A stretch of 38,432 nucleotides of DNA from a virus: IMG/VR virus record IMGVR_UViG_3300025099_000056, positions 1 through 38,432 of that record. One strand, 5' to 3'. The position numbers were made by a program, and so were the translations under genes. The notes beneath the pieces are model-generated. The model saw only the letters and a program-made list of their open reading frames with translations, was not told the origin of the DNA and searched no databases. Of the stretch, positions 18,701 to 25,941 are shown in pieces. Each line of letters starts with the position of its first letter. Positions within the stretch are counted from its first letter, which is position 1.

Positions 18701-19198
18701 TTCAAGTAAAAATGTTATATCTGTATCTAATTCATCTTCAGGTACAAGTAAAACTTCTTCCTCAATAGAGTCAATCATTTCTTCAACTACAATAACATTT
18801 GCTTTACTTTCATCCGTTGTAAATTCACTATATAATTTTATTAACTTGTTTTGGTCATTGACAGATAAGGTATTAGTAATCAAATACAGATTATCATTTT
18901 CTGTTAAAAGATAATGTGATAGTAAATCTAATTTAGCATTTTCAAATTCTACATTGAAAGTTAATGGTTTTCTTGGATTGGTTCCTTTGTAATCACCATC
19001 TTGTGCTTCTAAATCTATACCAGCTTGTTCAAAACTATCCTCTACAACTATAGTTTCTCTATCAAGTACCTCTACTATCCTTGAACTAAATGGTGAATAG
19101 CTAGGTATTACAGTTGTAGTTTGTCCACCAACACCCGTTTGGTTAGCAGGTCTCTCATCTATATCTGGTTCTGGTGCTTTTCCATCAAATAGTGCCAT
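15737..19198 (-). CDS. Large baseplate wedge protein, gp7-like, with an internal LamG-type domain
   Basis: This is a 1153-residue protein. A central region near residues 365-505 (LPKYVREDDSNQDFLKFVDM..LLQDIGKSFGYD..LLNNIPYFLKTKGTVKSLR..FGIP) resembles the tail protein I / baseplate wedge family, which joins wedge to hub. Residues about 530-755 look like a concanavalin/LamG jelly-roll (SLDFRGGQHIE..EFRFN..DGEFYSVMLSRE..VRIGNRT..GSMMEFRYWATPLT), a fold used for sugar or protein binding. A helical segment follows (about 875-960), then a beta-rich tail. The size is close to T4 gp7 (about 1030 residues). Its start overlaps the preceding stop by one base. The gp7 equivalence is inferred from size, motif and order; the LamG reading is by pattern. 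Confidence 0.75.
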   Translation of the reverse strand: MALFDGKAPEPDIDERPANQTGVGGQTTTVIPSYSPFSSRIVEVLDRETIVVEDSFEQAGIDLEAQDGDYKGTNPRKPLTFNVEFENAKLDLLSHYLLTENDNLYLITNTLSVNDQNKLIKLYSEFTTDESKANVIVVEEMIDSIEEEVLLVPEDELDTDITFLLEPQFDLEDTQGSFFDNKGTEYKNLNELITTDTNVSNQLRTDILSASLDSANLNIDFEHYDNFTVFGSARRKLENAKYKFDKIESLKTLSASLATNSSTGSRAKELNLYHRQIREFKLEFSPYEKYLYNESSSIQSGSEFLGTSRYDASWPKTGAGTFASPYVPITSSNSTFTTWYGGVSDRTGQIYSASTYDNGNENRLVSRLPKYVREDDSNQDFLKFVDMVGEMYDEIYTYIAGIPKLYETFDDSKKGYSNDLLQDIGKSFGYDLFNGKDLDDLPKYKYGQYQSGSDSAYTTYSVDSTEDMSKKIQRRLLNNIPYFLKTKGTVKSLRSLVNIFGIPSTILDIREYGGPTLPGQVQTFNIKRKFTKSLDFRGGQHIETLFDNNTLTSRKPDTVEFRFNSVSASNQNLVQALSGSDEKWGISIRDDDTTTDNVAFIDFKLSGSNGFVSMSTSTMPFYDGEFYSVMLSRESGSGGSLATDSGSKAHVTKFTLAAKKYDAGRSVINYSSEVTMSISGSASSSYNDSYSSADTVRIGNRTTNFGDYLSGSMMEFRYWATPLTMSAFNNHVSSPKSYNGNHPSASYTDLIFRLSFDDNKDLSNAANAQLQDKSADLYLTNVTGSAKSFTGNFYASVEDEDKMLVPNIGPKKESNVKVRVISSSLEDGGLSPHIPGFPAKRAEKSLLDTSPTDSQKVGIFFSPTDVIDDDIIRSVADLDFNQYIGDPRDINDVRYRKLHEIRNAYFQKYSSPNSFWDYMRLIKYFDQIIFKQIDKLMPARAKAEYGLVIKQNILERSKQKLTTSMSFEEPNFNGHIDASQYAKDATLILTGSVSDNEGIISGSTEIFNVPSIVKLNYTGSHKGYWGNTYGTASITKGGPEYVFEEVLQPQLTGSRLSAHNLEAKYFYSSSLSASLGVHNKYYAYSSSFNRSTLDTKYDQFSALANLMFEGCKQTNKTTVLNSYSSDFNPVETNDTTPLRIVSQEPGKSKLRIE

Positions 19199-20097
19199 TA
19201 GAAGTATTCCTCATCTGCTTGTTGTTGTTGGTTTGGTGTACCACCACCACTACCGCCTGTATTCTCTTCTTCTTGATTAGTATTACCTAAAGGATTTACT
19301 ACATCATCTTCTTTTATATTATCAGATTCAGGTTTTATATCTGTGGTTACATTAGTTTGAGTATTAACTGTATTTGTATTAGTTGCAACACCTCGTGTTT
19401 GTGTTGTGTAACTTGTAACAAATGCATTATCTATGGTTAATGTACCACCAACCATACCCTCTGAAAATCCTATATCTGAATCTTGTACTTTAGCTTTTAA
19501 CTTGTATGGGTCAGATGAATCAACTGTTATGGTTCCCTCATCTGCATTACCATCACTACTATTTGGTACGTATGTATAAACTGGTGTATCAAATGAGTTA
19601 AATGATGAAGAGTAGTTAGTTAATCCTTCAGGATCTAAATCTTTAAGTGTAAGTTTTATTTCTTTTTTAGATGGACTGATTTTAGTTACATCATAACCTA
19701 AAACATCTTCACTTAGTAATCTAATATTATTTGCTTGAGGATTCGCGCCAGTATACATTCTACCATCACTACCTTGATGTGTATCACCTTCATAAATTTC
19801 ACGATCACTATTTAGAAATACAGTTCTTCTTTCACCAGCTCTTCTTCGTAGAAAATTAAGTTTTACTCTATACTTACCAGCTACATAACCTAAACTTCTC
19901 AACACTCTGCCAGGATTAAATGTAAACAATTCACCTGTTTTAAATTCATCCACATTTTTTATTGATGTTTCAATAATATCACCATCATCATCTAATATGG
20001 TAACTAAAACAAAATCATTATCATTGTTTCCAAAGTTTGCATACTCACTTAAATTAGAGCCATATATTTGTTTACTATCTGATGAATCTAAAGGCAT
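19198..20097 (-). CDS. Virion structural protein of unknown type
   Basis: The 299-residue protein has a beta-rich N-terminal half (FVLVTILDDDGDIIET, YRVKLNFLRRRAGERRTVFL) and a low-complexity C-terminus rich in Thr, Asn, Gln and Gly (about 235-299, ending QQQQADEEYF). That tail is typical of a flexible linker or an assembly arm. It sits between the Ig-domain structural gene and the gp7-like gene, and its stop overlaps the start of the latter by one base, so tail/baseplate function is likely. I do not recognise the family well enough to name it. Confidence 0.68.
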   Translation of the reverse strand: MPLDSSDSKQIYGSNLSEYANFGNNDNDFVLVTILDDDGDIIETSIKNVDEFKTGELFTFNPGRVLRSLGYVAGKYRVKLNFLRRRAGERRTVFLNSDREIYEGDTHQGSDGRMYTGANPQANNIRLLSEDVLGYDVTKISPSKKEIKLTLKDLDPEGLTNYSSSFNSFDTPVYTYVPNSSDGNADEGTITVDSSDPYKLKAKVQDSDIGFSEGMVGGTLTIDNAFVTSYTTQTRGVATNTNTVNTQTNVTTDIKPESDNIKEDDVVNPLGNTNQEEENTGGSGGGTPNQQQQADEEYF

Positions 20098-20104
20098 CTC
20101 TTTC

Positions 20105-21127
20105 CTAATCTGCTTTTACTACTATAGGACCTGAAGAAAGTTCTCCTTGTCCTGATGAATCTGATATTACACATTTAAATGTTCTTTTATCCATATTTTT
20201 TCTTCTATACTCTGGATTGAAAAGTATTGTATCCGTATCAGTACCTTGAAATCTATCACCATTAGATACCTCTTCATTATTTACAAACCAACGATAACGT
20301 ATGTTTGAATCCCCAGCCGCATCAACTTTTATTTGTATTGGTTTATTAGGACCGCTCAATGTACCCTGTCCTCTTCTTGTAAATCTATTTGGAACTCTAT
20401 ATGGAAGTTTTACCTCACCCACTCTACCTTTAAATTTTGTTGGTGCAGCAATATATGGTTCATTCTTTGTAAACCTAAGTGATTGATTTCCTGCATCTAT
20501 TGATGCGACAGGTCTTCCTTTTGATTCCCAAGTAGCTCTATCATATGGACGAGTTGTATCTGAGAAGTTTAACATATCAGCTAAGTAAGTAGCCCATTCA
20601 GCTTCAACTTCAGCCTGAGCTGCTAGTAACTCTTCTAACTCTTGTAACTCTCTTTCTAACTTTTGTCTAATCCTATCCAACTCATCTTGTCCACCAATAA
20701 ACTTTACACTTTCTTCTACTAAGTAACGATGTGAGTTTATACTACCCTCTGCATCAATAGAAGTTTTTAATCTTTCATACTCATTAAAAAACTCTTGAAT
20801 TGTTATTCCTAAACCAGGATTTCCTATTAATTCAGAAAACTCTGTATCTATTAACTCTGCAACTTTATCCGTATTAACAGATTGTTTTTCTAATTTTACA
20901 GGAACTATTTGGTCTACAGAATCAACACAGAATACATCTAAATCTGTATCGACAGATAAAACAGTTCCATTCGAAGTTCTTAATGTTTTGTCGCCTGAAT
21001 CCCTTGAACCCGTTAAAGCAAAATTATCATATTCACTTTGTAATCTATCGATTCTTTTTTGATTTAACTTATCGAGTTTATCCTTATATTCAGGATTATT
21101 AACTACATCTTGATATTTTAAAGGCAT
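20105..21127 (-). CDS. Virion structural protein with coiled coil and C-terminal Ig-like domain
   Basis: The 340-residue protein has three visible parts. The N-terminal part is helical and acidic (MPLKYQDVVNNPEYKDKLDK). A coiled coil spans about 155-190 (IRQKLERELQELEELLAAQ). The C-terminal domain (about 250-338) has the features of an Ig/I-set fold: IRYRWFVNNEEV with the conserved Trp, then KRTFKCVISDSSGQ with Cys in the F-strand position. Ig-like domains are common on phage virions, where they bind weakly to cell-surface carbohydrates. It overlaps the upstream gene by one base. Membership of the baseplate block is inferred from position. Confidence 0.7.
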   Translation of the reverse strand: MPLKYQDVVNNPEYKDKLDKLNQKRIDRLQSEYDNFALTGSRDSGDKTLRTSNGTVLSVDTDLDVFCVDSVDQIVPVKLEKQSVNTDKVAELIDTEFSELIGNPGLGITIQEFFNEYERLKTSIDAEGSINSHRYLVEESVKFIGGQDELDRIRQKLERELQELEELLAAQAEVEAEWATYLADMLNFSDTTRPYDRATWESKGRPVASIDAGNQSLRFTKNEPYIAAPTKFKGRVGEVKLPYRVPNRFTRRGQGTLSGPNKPIQIKVDAAGDSNIRYRWFVNNEEVSNGDRFQGTDTDTILFNPEYRRKNMDKRTFKCVISDSSGQGELSSGPIVVKAD

Positions 21128-22278
21128 TATCTACTCACTTTAAACGTAAAGTCTTTATCAGATATAACATCGTGTTCATCAGAAGTACTCTGACTTACAG
21201 TAGCTTTAAATTGTAATTTATATACTCTCTCTGGTTGAAAAGCGTTAAGATTTAGATTAAAGAAGTTCCCATCTACATCACAACTTAATTTTGAACCACT
21301 ACCAAAAGGAACTAATACTTCTTCAGTATCAGCATCTCTTACTGAGTAGTATGAACTACCACTTGGTAAATACTTTACACCTAATTGTGTCGGTGTTGTT
21401 GCAAAAGATTTAATAGGATATCTTTCTCTACCTACCACTCTAATTTTTGTTTTTGAATTCTCTTTATATTCAGGTCTTAAATTTTTTGTGTAAAATACCA
21501 TATCATCAAAATCAGAGCCTGTTATTGGTTGTAAACTTCCTGTATTCCAAGCTGTATCATCCCACTCTACTTCTAATCTTGGTGAGTAAATCGTATTTGT
21601 ATCACGTGAGAAGAAACTGAAGTTACCTAATTGGGTTGTACTACCCTCATCATCGGTTGTATTTTTATTACCTAAACTTCCACTTCGTTTTACAAGAAAT
21701 CCGTTGTTAGGATATAGCGAACCACTTGTTAATAGAGCGTTCATAATATCAGTTACATCCATTCTCATATCTTCACTTGTATGGTCAAAAGAATGTGATG
21801 CTACTAAAAATCTCGTACCACCTTGTTCATCCGTGAAACTACCACTAGACCAAGGTGCGCCTGAACTACTTAAACTACCAGATAACCAATACTCACCTGT
21901 ACTCTCACTATTTCTATACTTCCAACTAGCACCATCTTTTATTTGTGGGTCAGAAGCGAATTCACCAGTTCCACCTGTAAAACTACCACTTACAGGATAA
22001 GCGTATAATGTATCCGAAGTAGTTAGTTCCGTAGGATTAGCATCATACATATTAAGGTAAAACTTCATACTACTTGATGGATTAGGCATTGTTCCGTTGA
22101 CAATAGAGGAACTAATGTAAGTTAAATCAAATTTTATTAAAATACGAGATACGTTTACGGTAGCACCTGTAGGACTTACATCCTTTCTAACTTCTAATAT
22201 TGCATCTAAGCCAGTATTTAAAGATTGACTAGCTTGATAAAGTGTTGTATCTACTGATGGATATTCAAAATAATGCAT
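21127..22278 (-). CDS. Virion structural protein with DNRLRE-like beta-sandwich
   Basis: In this 383-residue protein the N-terminal ~240 residues resemble the DNRLRE type of beta-sandwich: opening strands (TLYQASQSLN), SRILIKFDLTYI at about 44-55, KFYLNMYDA, then alternating W- and G-rich strands (GASWKYRNSES, APWSSGSFTD) and a closing SPRLEVEWDD. The C-terminal part (about 260-383) is a second beta domain ending KDFTFKVSR. It follows the gp6 genes with one base between them, the place where T4 has gp7/gp8. It is probably a baseplate or tail-peripheral protein. The DNRLRE resemblance is a pattern judgement, not a confirmed family assignment. Confidence 0.68.
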   Translation of the reverse strand: MHYFEYPSVDTTLYQASQSLNTGLDAILEVRKDVSPTGATVNVSRILIKFDLTYISSSIVNGTMPNPSSSMKFYLNMYDANPTELTTSDTLYAYPVSGSFTGGTGEFASDPQIKDGASWKYRNSESTGEYWLSGSLSSSGAPWSSGSFTDEQGGTRFLVASHSFDHTSEDMRMDVTDIMNALLTSGSLYPNNGFLVKRSGSLGNKNTTDDEGSTTQLGNFSFFSRDTNTIYSPRLEVEWDDTAWNTGSLQPITGSDFDDMVFYTKNLRPEYKENSKTKIRVVGRERYPIKSFATTPTQLGVKYLPSGSSYYSVRDADTEEVLVPFGSGSKLSCDVDGNFFNLNLNAFQPERVYKLQFKATVSQSTSDEHDVISDKDFTFKVSR

Positions 22279-22279
22279 T

Positions 22280-22864
22280 CTAACCTCCTACCGTACCAAC
22301 TACTTTTCCTTGAATATCTGTATCAGGATATTTCAGTTCGAAGATTGCTGGGTCTAATGATGGATGATACACTCCGTTGTAGTAAGCATTATCCATATCG
22401 TAAAAATTACCTGAATAACCATCTGCACTTCTGTACTTATTACTTATAATAATTTGTGGCTTATCAGCTGGATTAGCAGTTGCTGGAACTGCATCATCAG
22501 GTGTTACCACAGCGGCTACACCATTTATAACTGATAACTGATAAACTAAATCAGAAACAATTATGGGTTGATTTATTTGCCATCTATCTATATTGAAAAA
22601 GTCTTTTACTTTATCTATACATCTAACCAATACTTCGTTTTTATTAAATTGTGGTAGAACCATTATTGAAAATTTAACTCCTATGTTAATAACATAAGCT
22701 GGTTTTATATTGATAGCATCTGTTACCATCCTATACTGCCCTAAGTAAGTTTGTAAATTTTCTTTAGTTGCTTGATTTGGCGATGTTAGTTTTTTATCAC
22801 CATCATAACTAAGAACATATAAGTTTAGTGATAATGGGTTTCTGTTATTTGCGCTTTCAGCCAT
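22280..22864 (-). CDS. Baseplate wedge gp6, C-terminal part (split gene)
   Basis: The 194 residues correspond to the C-terminal portion of T4-like gp6: NPLSLNLYVLSYDG (9-22), NQATKENLQTYLGQYR, INIKPAYVINIGVKFSI and FFNIDRWQINQPI. In relatives I know, this follows the N-terminal part in one chain. Here it starts with its own ATG (22862-22864), 9 bases after the TAA of the upstream gp6 part and in the same frame; AAGGAA just before the ATG can serve as ribosome site. The product should pair with the N-terminal part to form the gp6 ring of the baseplate. Whether the stop is sometimes read through is unknown. Confidence 0.82.
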   Translation of the reverse strand: MAESANNRNPLSLNLYVLSYDGDKKLTSPNQATKENLQTYLGQYRMVTDAINIKPAYVINIGVKFSIMVLPQFNKNEVLVRCIDKVKDFFNIDRWQINQPIIVSDLVYQLSVINGVAAVVTPDDAVPATANPADKPQIIISNKYRSADGYSGNFYDMDNAYYNGVYHPSLDPAIFELKYPDTDIQGKVVGTVGG

Positions 22865-22873
22865 AATTTTTCC

Positions 22874-24340
22874 TTAACCGTAAGTTTGTGTTTCAGCAGT
22901 TCCACCTGTAGTTGTACCTGATGTTCCTTCACTATCGGTACCTGTATCATCAACACTAAGTTCAGCTACATCATTCAAGTAATCATCTTGAACAACATAT
23001 ACTTTTGAAATACTTCCAAATCTTGATGGCATTGATAATGCTCTAACCATATAGTCATTTTTAGTTACAGCTCTGTTTTGTGTTTGGAAGTTAGCAGCTG
23101 CATTACTCTTTATTTCTCTCAATGTTTCAGCGTTCTTTCCACCAACAGCAGCTTCCGTATTGCTAACTCGTAGTGAATTTAAAGTATCATTTACTAACGC
23201 TGATGATAAAGTAGATGAATTTGGAATTGAATCTGATTTAGATGTAACTACTGTTAATTGATTTGAACCTATATTATCATTTTGACTAGCACCATATGCA
23301 TAAGTAAAAGTTAAGTTGGTGTTGGCTGGTGCTAATCCATATGTACGTGTTTTAAGAAAGTTAGTTGGGTCAAATGTAGTATCTAATTTACTAACACCAG
23401 TTGATAAACTTGAACCAACATTATCTGGATTAGGTATAATTTCTTCATCTGGATTATCTGATATACCTGAGCCAAATCTTATTTCCATTCTGTTATCATC
23501 TCTTAGATATGTTGCAAATCTTCTTGGCGTTCTTTTCAATTTCATTAGATAAGGTGTATCACCTGAGTATGATTGTAAATCAGGTGAGTTAGTAGAATTG
23601 TTTTCCATTTGGTCTACGATCGTATCCTGTCCTAAAGACATAACTTCATACCAATCATTACCATCACTATCTGTACACGAAATAACCTCATTTACATTTG
23701 GTTCTGCTAATACAGTTGAATCAAATTGTTTTGAAGTTCCAAAATTTATTACTTCTTCTTTTATATCACCACTTACAGCATCTACTCTTTTCTTTAATAA
23801 AAATTTTGTTGGTGTTCCACTTGAATCTTCCTCATAAACTTCAAAGTAAGTTGGGTCTAGTGAACTTGAAGCCGCAAAGTTAATTGGGTCTGTAGTTCTA
23901 AATGTTGTGGAACGTCCATTATCACTAACTCTCATACCAGCATCAATTATAGGCGAGTAATTAAAATTAGGTCTTGCCGAACCACCAACACCTTGTGATG
24001 GTACAGTTACATATACATCTAATTTAACCGAAGCTGGTGTTCCTGTTTTTGGTGTGTATCCTAATGATTGTGCAATATCATATACCGCCTTAGTTTCTTC
24101 AGCGTAAGCTAGTATAGTTTCTTTAAAAGTATTATCCACATAGTAAGATAATACATCACCTACATATGATGCCATTTCAACAAACATCATACCAATAGAA
24201 CTATCACTAAAATCTGTGTAAGTGTTTGGAAAATATGTTTTGGCAAATTCTACAAGACTATTTCTAAATTGAGAAAAGTCTTTGTTCAAATATTGAACCT
24301 CTTTTTTAACATCTTTTTTTAGATTTGTTGATTCAGCCAT
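22874..24340 (-). CDS. Baseplate wedge gp6, N-terminal and central part (baseplate J-like)
   Basis: The 488-residue protein begins with the typical gp6/gpJ segment (FAKTYFPNTYTDFSDSSIGM, 33-52) followed by MFVEMASYVGDVLSYYVDN and AYAEETKAVYDIAQSLGYTP. The middle is beta-rich, and a C-terminal segment has RAVTKNDYMVRALSMPSRFG (about 428-447), characteristic of baseplate J proteins. After FGSISKVYVVQDDYL the chain enters a Gly/Thr/Ser-rich linker and stops at TYG. gp6 forms the dodecameric ring holding the inner baseplate together. It lies 2 bases after gp25, matching the T4 order 25-6. It is shorter than a full gp6 because its C-terminal part is in the next frame-matched ORF. Confidence 0.88.
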   Translation of the reverse strand: MAESTNLKKDVKKEVQYLNKDFSQFRNSLVEFAKTYFPNTYTDFSDSSIGMMFVEMASYVGDVLSYYVDNTFKETILAYAEETKAVYDIAQSLGYTPKTGTPASVKLDVYVTVPSQGVGGSARPNFNYSPIIDAGMRVSDNGRSTTFRTTDPINFAASSSLDPTYFEVYEEDSSGTPTKFLLKKRVDAVSGDIKEEVINFGTSKQFDSTVLAEPNVNEVISCTDSDGNDWYEVMSLGQDTIVDQMENNSTNSPDLQSYSGDTPYLMKLKRTPRRFATYLRDDNRMEIRFGSGISDNPDEEIIPNPDNVGSSLSTGVSKLDTTFDPTNFLKTRTYGLAPANTNLTFTYAYGASQNDNIGSNQLTVVTSKSDSIPNSSTLSSALVNDTLNSLRVSNTEAAVGGKNAETLREIKSNAAANFQTQNRAVTKNDYMVRALSMPSRFGSISKVYVVQDDYLNDVAELSVDDTGTDSEGTSGTTTGGTAETQTYG

Positions 24341-24342
24341 TA

Positions 24343-24822
24343 CTAATCTCCATATTGATTATCTCGTTCATTACTACTTTCTCTTCCTGCATCAGCAGCC
24401 GTTGGTACTTCTGTGAAGAAACCGCCAGGATCTATATCAAATGTAAAGTTAGATGAATCGGTAAAGTCTGCAGAAAAATCAACACTAACTCTTACAATAT
24501 TCTCATTAGATTCATCTGCTACTACAGTAACAGAATCTACTGTTACACCTGACATAAATGTTTCTACAGCTTCATTTATTGATTGAACGATAGCATTTTC
24601 TAATTCTATCGTACCAGCTTGGTACTGAAAACATATTGATATTAAATCTGTGCCAAAATCTAAGTTACGTCTTTCACCTTTTTGTGTGAGTAACAAATTT
24701 CTTAGGTTATCTTTTATTTCTCTACCATAGTCAAAATTTTCTTGAAACGTTTTACCACCAAACGTTAGTGGATAAGCCATCCCAAACGGTATACCTAATT
24801 GTTGATTTCTTAATACACTCAT
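24343..24822 (-). CDS. Baseplate wedge protein gp25-like
   Basis: This 159-residue protein belongs to the gp25/GPW family of sheath-initiator baseplate proteins, with YGREIKDNLRNLLLTQKGER (33-52) and NLDFGTDLISICFQ, the family's hallmark stretch. gp25 joins the wedge to the tail sheath and starts sheath polymerisation. It is slightly longer than T4 gp25 (about 130 residues) because of a C-terminal extension (GGFFTEVPTAADAG..). Position directly before gp6 matches other myoviruses. It overlaps the upstream gene by one base. Confidence 0.92.
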   Translation of the reverse strand: MSVLRNQQLGIPFGMAYPLTFGGKTFQENFDYGREIKDNLRNLLLTQKGERRNLDFGTDLISICFQYQAGTIELENAIVQSINEAVETFMSGVTVDSVTVVADESNENIVRVSVDFSADFTDSSNFTFDIDPGGFFTEVPTAADAGRESSNERDNQYGD

Positions 24823-25274
24823 TATTTTTTCTTGTTAATATGTTTCATTAAATCGCTGTAATCTCTCGTTAGTGCGTTCATAACACCATCAGGAACAGAA
24901 TTAGGATCTACACCAGCTTTTTTAGCAGTATCTATACCAACCAAATCTCGTTTAACTTCTTTACCACTACCGTATCCAAGCATCTCAGCCATTCTACTAC
25001 TATCGAAAGGTTTACCACTCATAGTTGGATAATCATCCGTTTCTGAAGATTTTTTGGTTAACCCAACTGTTTCATTTAAAACTTCATTTAGAGATTTATT
25101 CTTAGTGTACTGCTTATTCTCTACTTGTTTTACCTGTTTTTTGGGTTTAACTTCTTTTGATAATTCAACTAAATTTACTTTTTCTTTATCATTAATAAAT
25201 ATTTCGTTTAGTTGGTTTTTGATTTCTTCTGATACGATTTTTCTTATTACAGCTTTTAATCTCTTAGCAGTCAT
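24822..25274 (-). CDS. Small unknown protein within the baseplate block
   Basis: The 150-residue protein is highly charged. It has an N-terminal Lys-rich helix (TAKRLKAVIRKIVSEEIKNQL), a Lys/Val/Gln linker (about 40-62) and a C-terminal segment with PTMSGKPFDSSRMAEMLGYG and DSVPDGV-type loops (DPNSVPDGVMNALTRDYSDL). I do not recognise a family. It lies between a coiled-coil protein and gp25 with a one-base overlap, so it is probably a tail/baseplate or assembly protein. The amphipathic N-terminus could dock on another baseplate protein. Confidence 0.62.
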   Translation of the reverse strand: MTAKRLKAVIRKIVSEEIKNQLNEIFINDKEKVNLVELSKEVKPKKQVKQVENKQYTKNKSLNEVLNETVGLTKKSSETDDYPTMSGKPFDSSRMAEMLGYGSGKEVKRDLVGIDTAKKAGVDPNSVPDGVMNALTRDYSDLMKHINKKK

Positions 25275-25285
25275 AATAATACCTC

Positions 25286-25939
25286 TTAGTTTGCTTTTTG
25301 TTCTTTTCTAGCTTTAATCTCTCTAGCTTGCCTACGAAGAGTGTATCTCTTCAGTATGCTATCAGTTGGAGCATCAGCTATGAATGGGTCTGTTTGTGCC
25401 CATATTGGTAGTTGATTTAAGATTTCATCTCTATATTCATCTCTACCCTTATTTACTTCATCTATTAGTTTATTGAGTTGTTCTTTATACTCTTGTATAT
25501 CCTCATTAATTAATTCTTTTTGTTTTTTAGCAACCTTTTCTACATATTCAGCTTCTTCTTTTGATTTTTCAATAAATGCTTGTGTTTTAGCTGCTAGAAA
25601 AGCATTAAAGCCAGGACCAGCTGCTGAAGCATTAGCTGCAGCTTCTGATGCTGTAAACCCTGCTTTTATTTTTTTAAGTGCACTTATTATTCTATCAAGT
25701 GTACTAACACTATCTTCAGTTTTTTCTAAATTTTCTTTTTTCTCTCTTAACTTTGCTAGTTTTTCTCTAGCATTTTGTATACGTTCTCTATTTTTATCAC
25801 CCTCATATATTCTTCTTAAATTATCTTCTCTTAACTCTATTTGTTTTCTTTTTAAATCTGCTGTTTCTGTAGTAACATAAGTTTGTATCTTTTTACTAAA
25901 TAGTTCAATTAGGTAAACAAATGGATTTCTACTAGCCAT
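25286..25939 (-). CDS. Coiled-coil virion or assembly protein
   Basis: This 217-residue, largely helical protein has charged heptad-like stretches at about 25-75 (DLKRKQIELREDNLRRIYEG, REKLAKLREKKENLEK) and 125-170 (KSKEEAEYVEKVAKKQKEL). They are separated by an Ala-rich segment (ASEAAANASAAGPG) that may be a hinge or short membrane-active helix. The C-terminus has LPIWAQTDPFIADAPTD. It sits 2 bases after the gp5-like gene. No family recognised; the position suggests a hub-associated or tail-measuring assembly role, which is inference. Confidence 0.62.
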   Translation of the reverse strand: MASRNPFVYLIELFSKKIQTYVTTETADLKRKQIELREDNLRRIYEGDKNRERIQNAREKLAKLREKKENLEKTEDSVSTLDRIISALKKIKAGFTASEAAANASAAGPGFNAFLAAKTQAFIEKSKEEAEYVEKVAKKQKELINEDIQEYKEQLNKLIDEVNKGRDEYRDEILNQLPIWAQTDPFIADAPTDSILKRYTLRRQAREIKARKEQKAN

Positions 25940-25941
25940 AA

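Noticed and set aside
25054-25880. Plus-strand open frames opposite the coiled-coil and small charged baseplate genes
   Set aside because: They are mirror frames of Lys/Glu-rich genes, rich in Phe, Leu and Ser, without ribosome sites.
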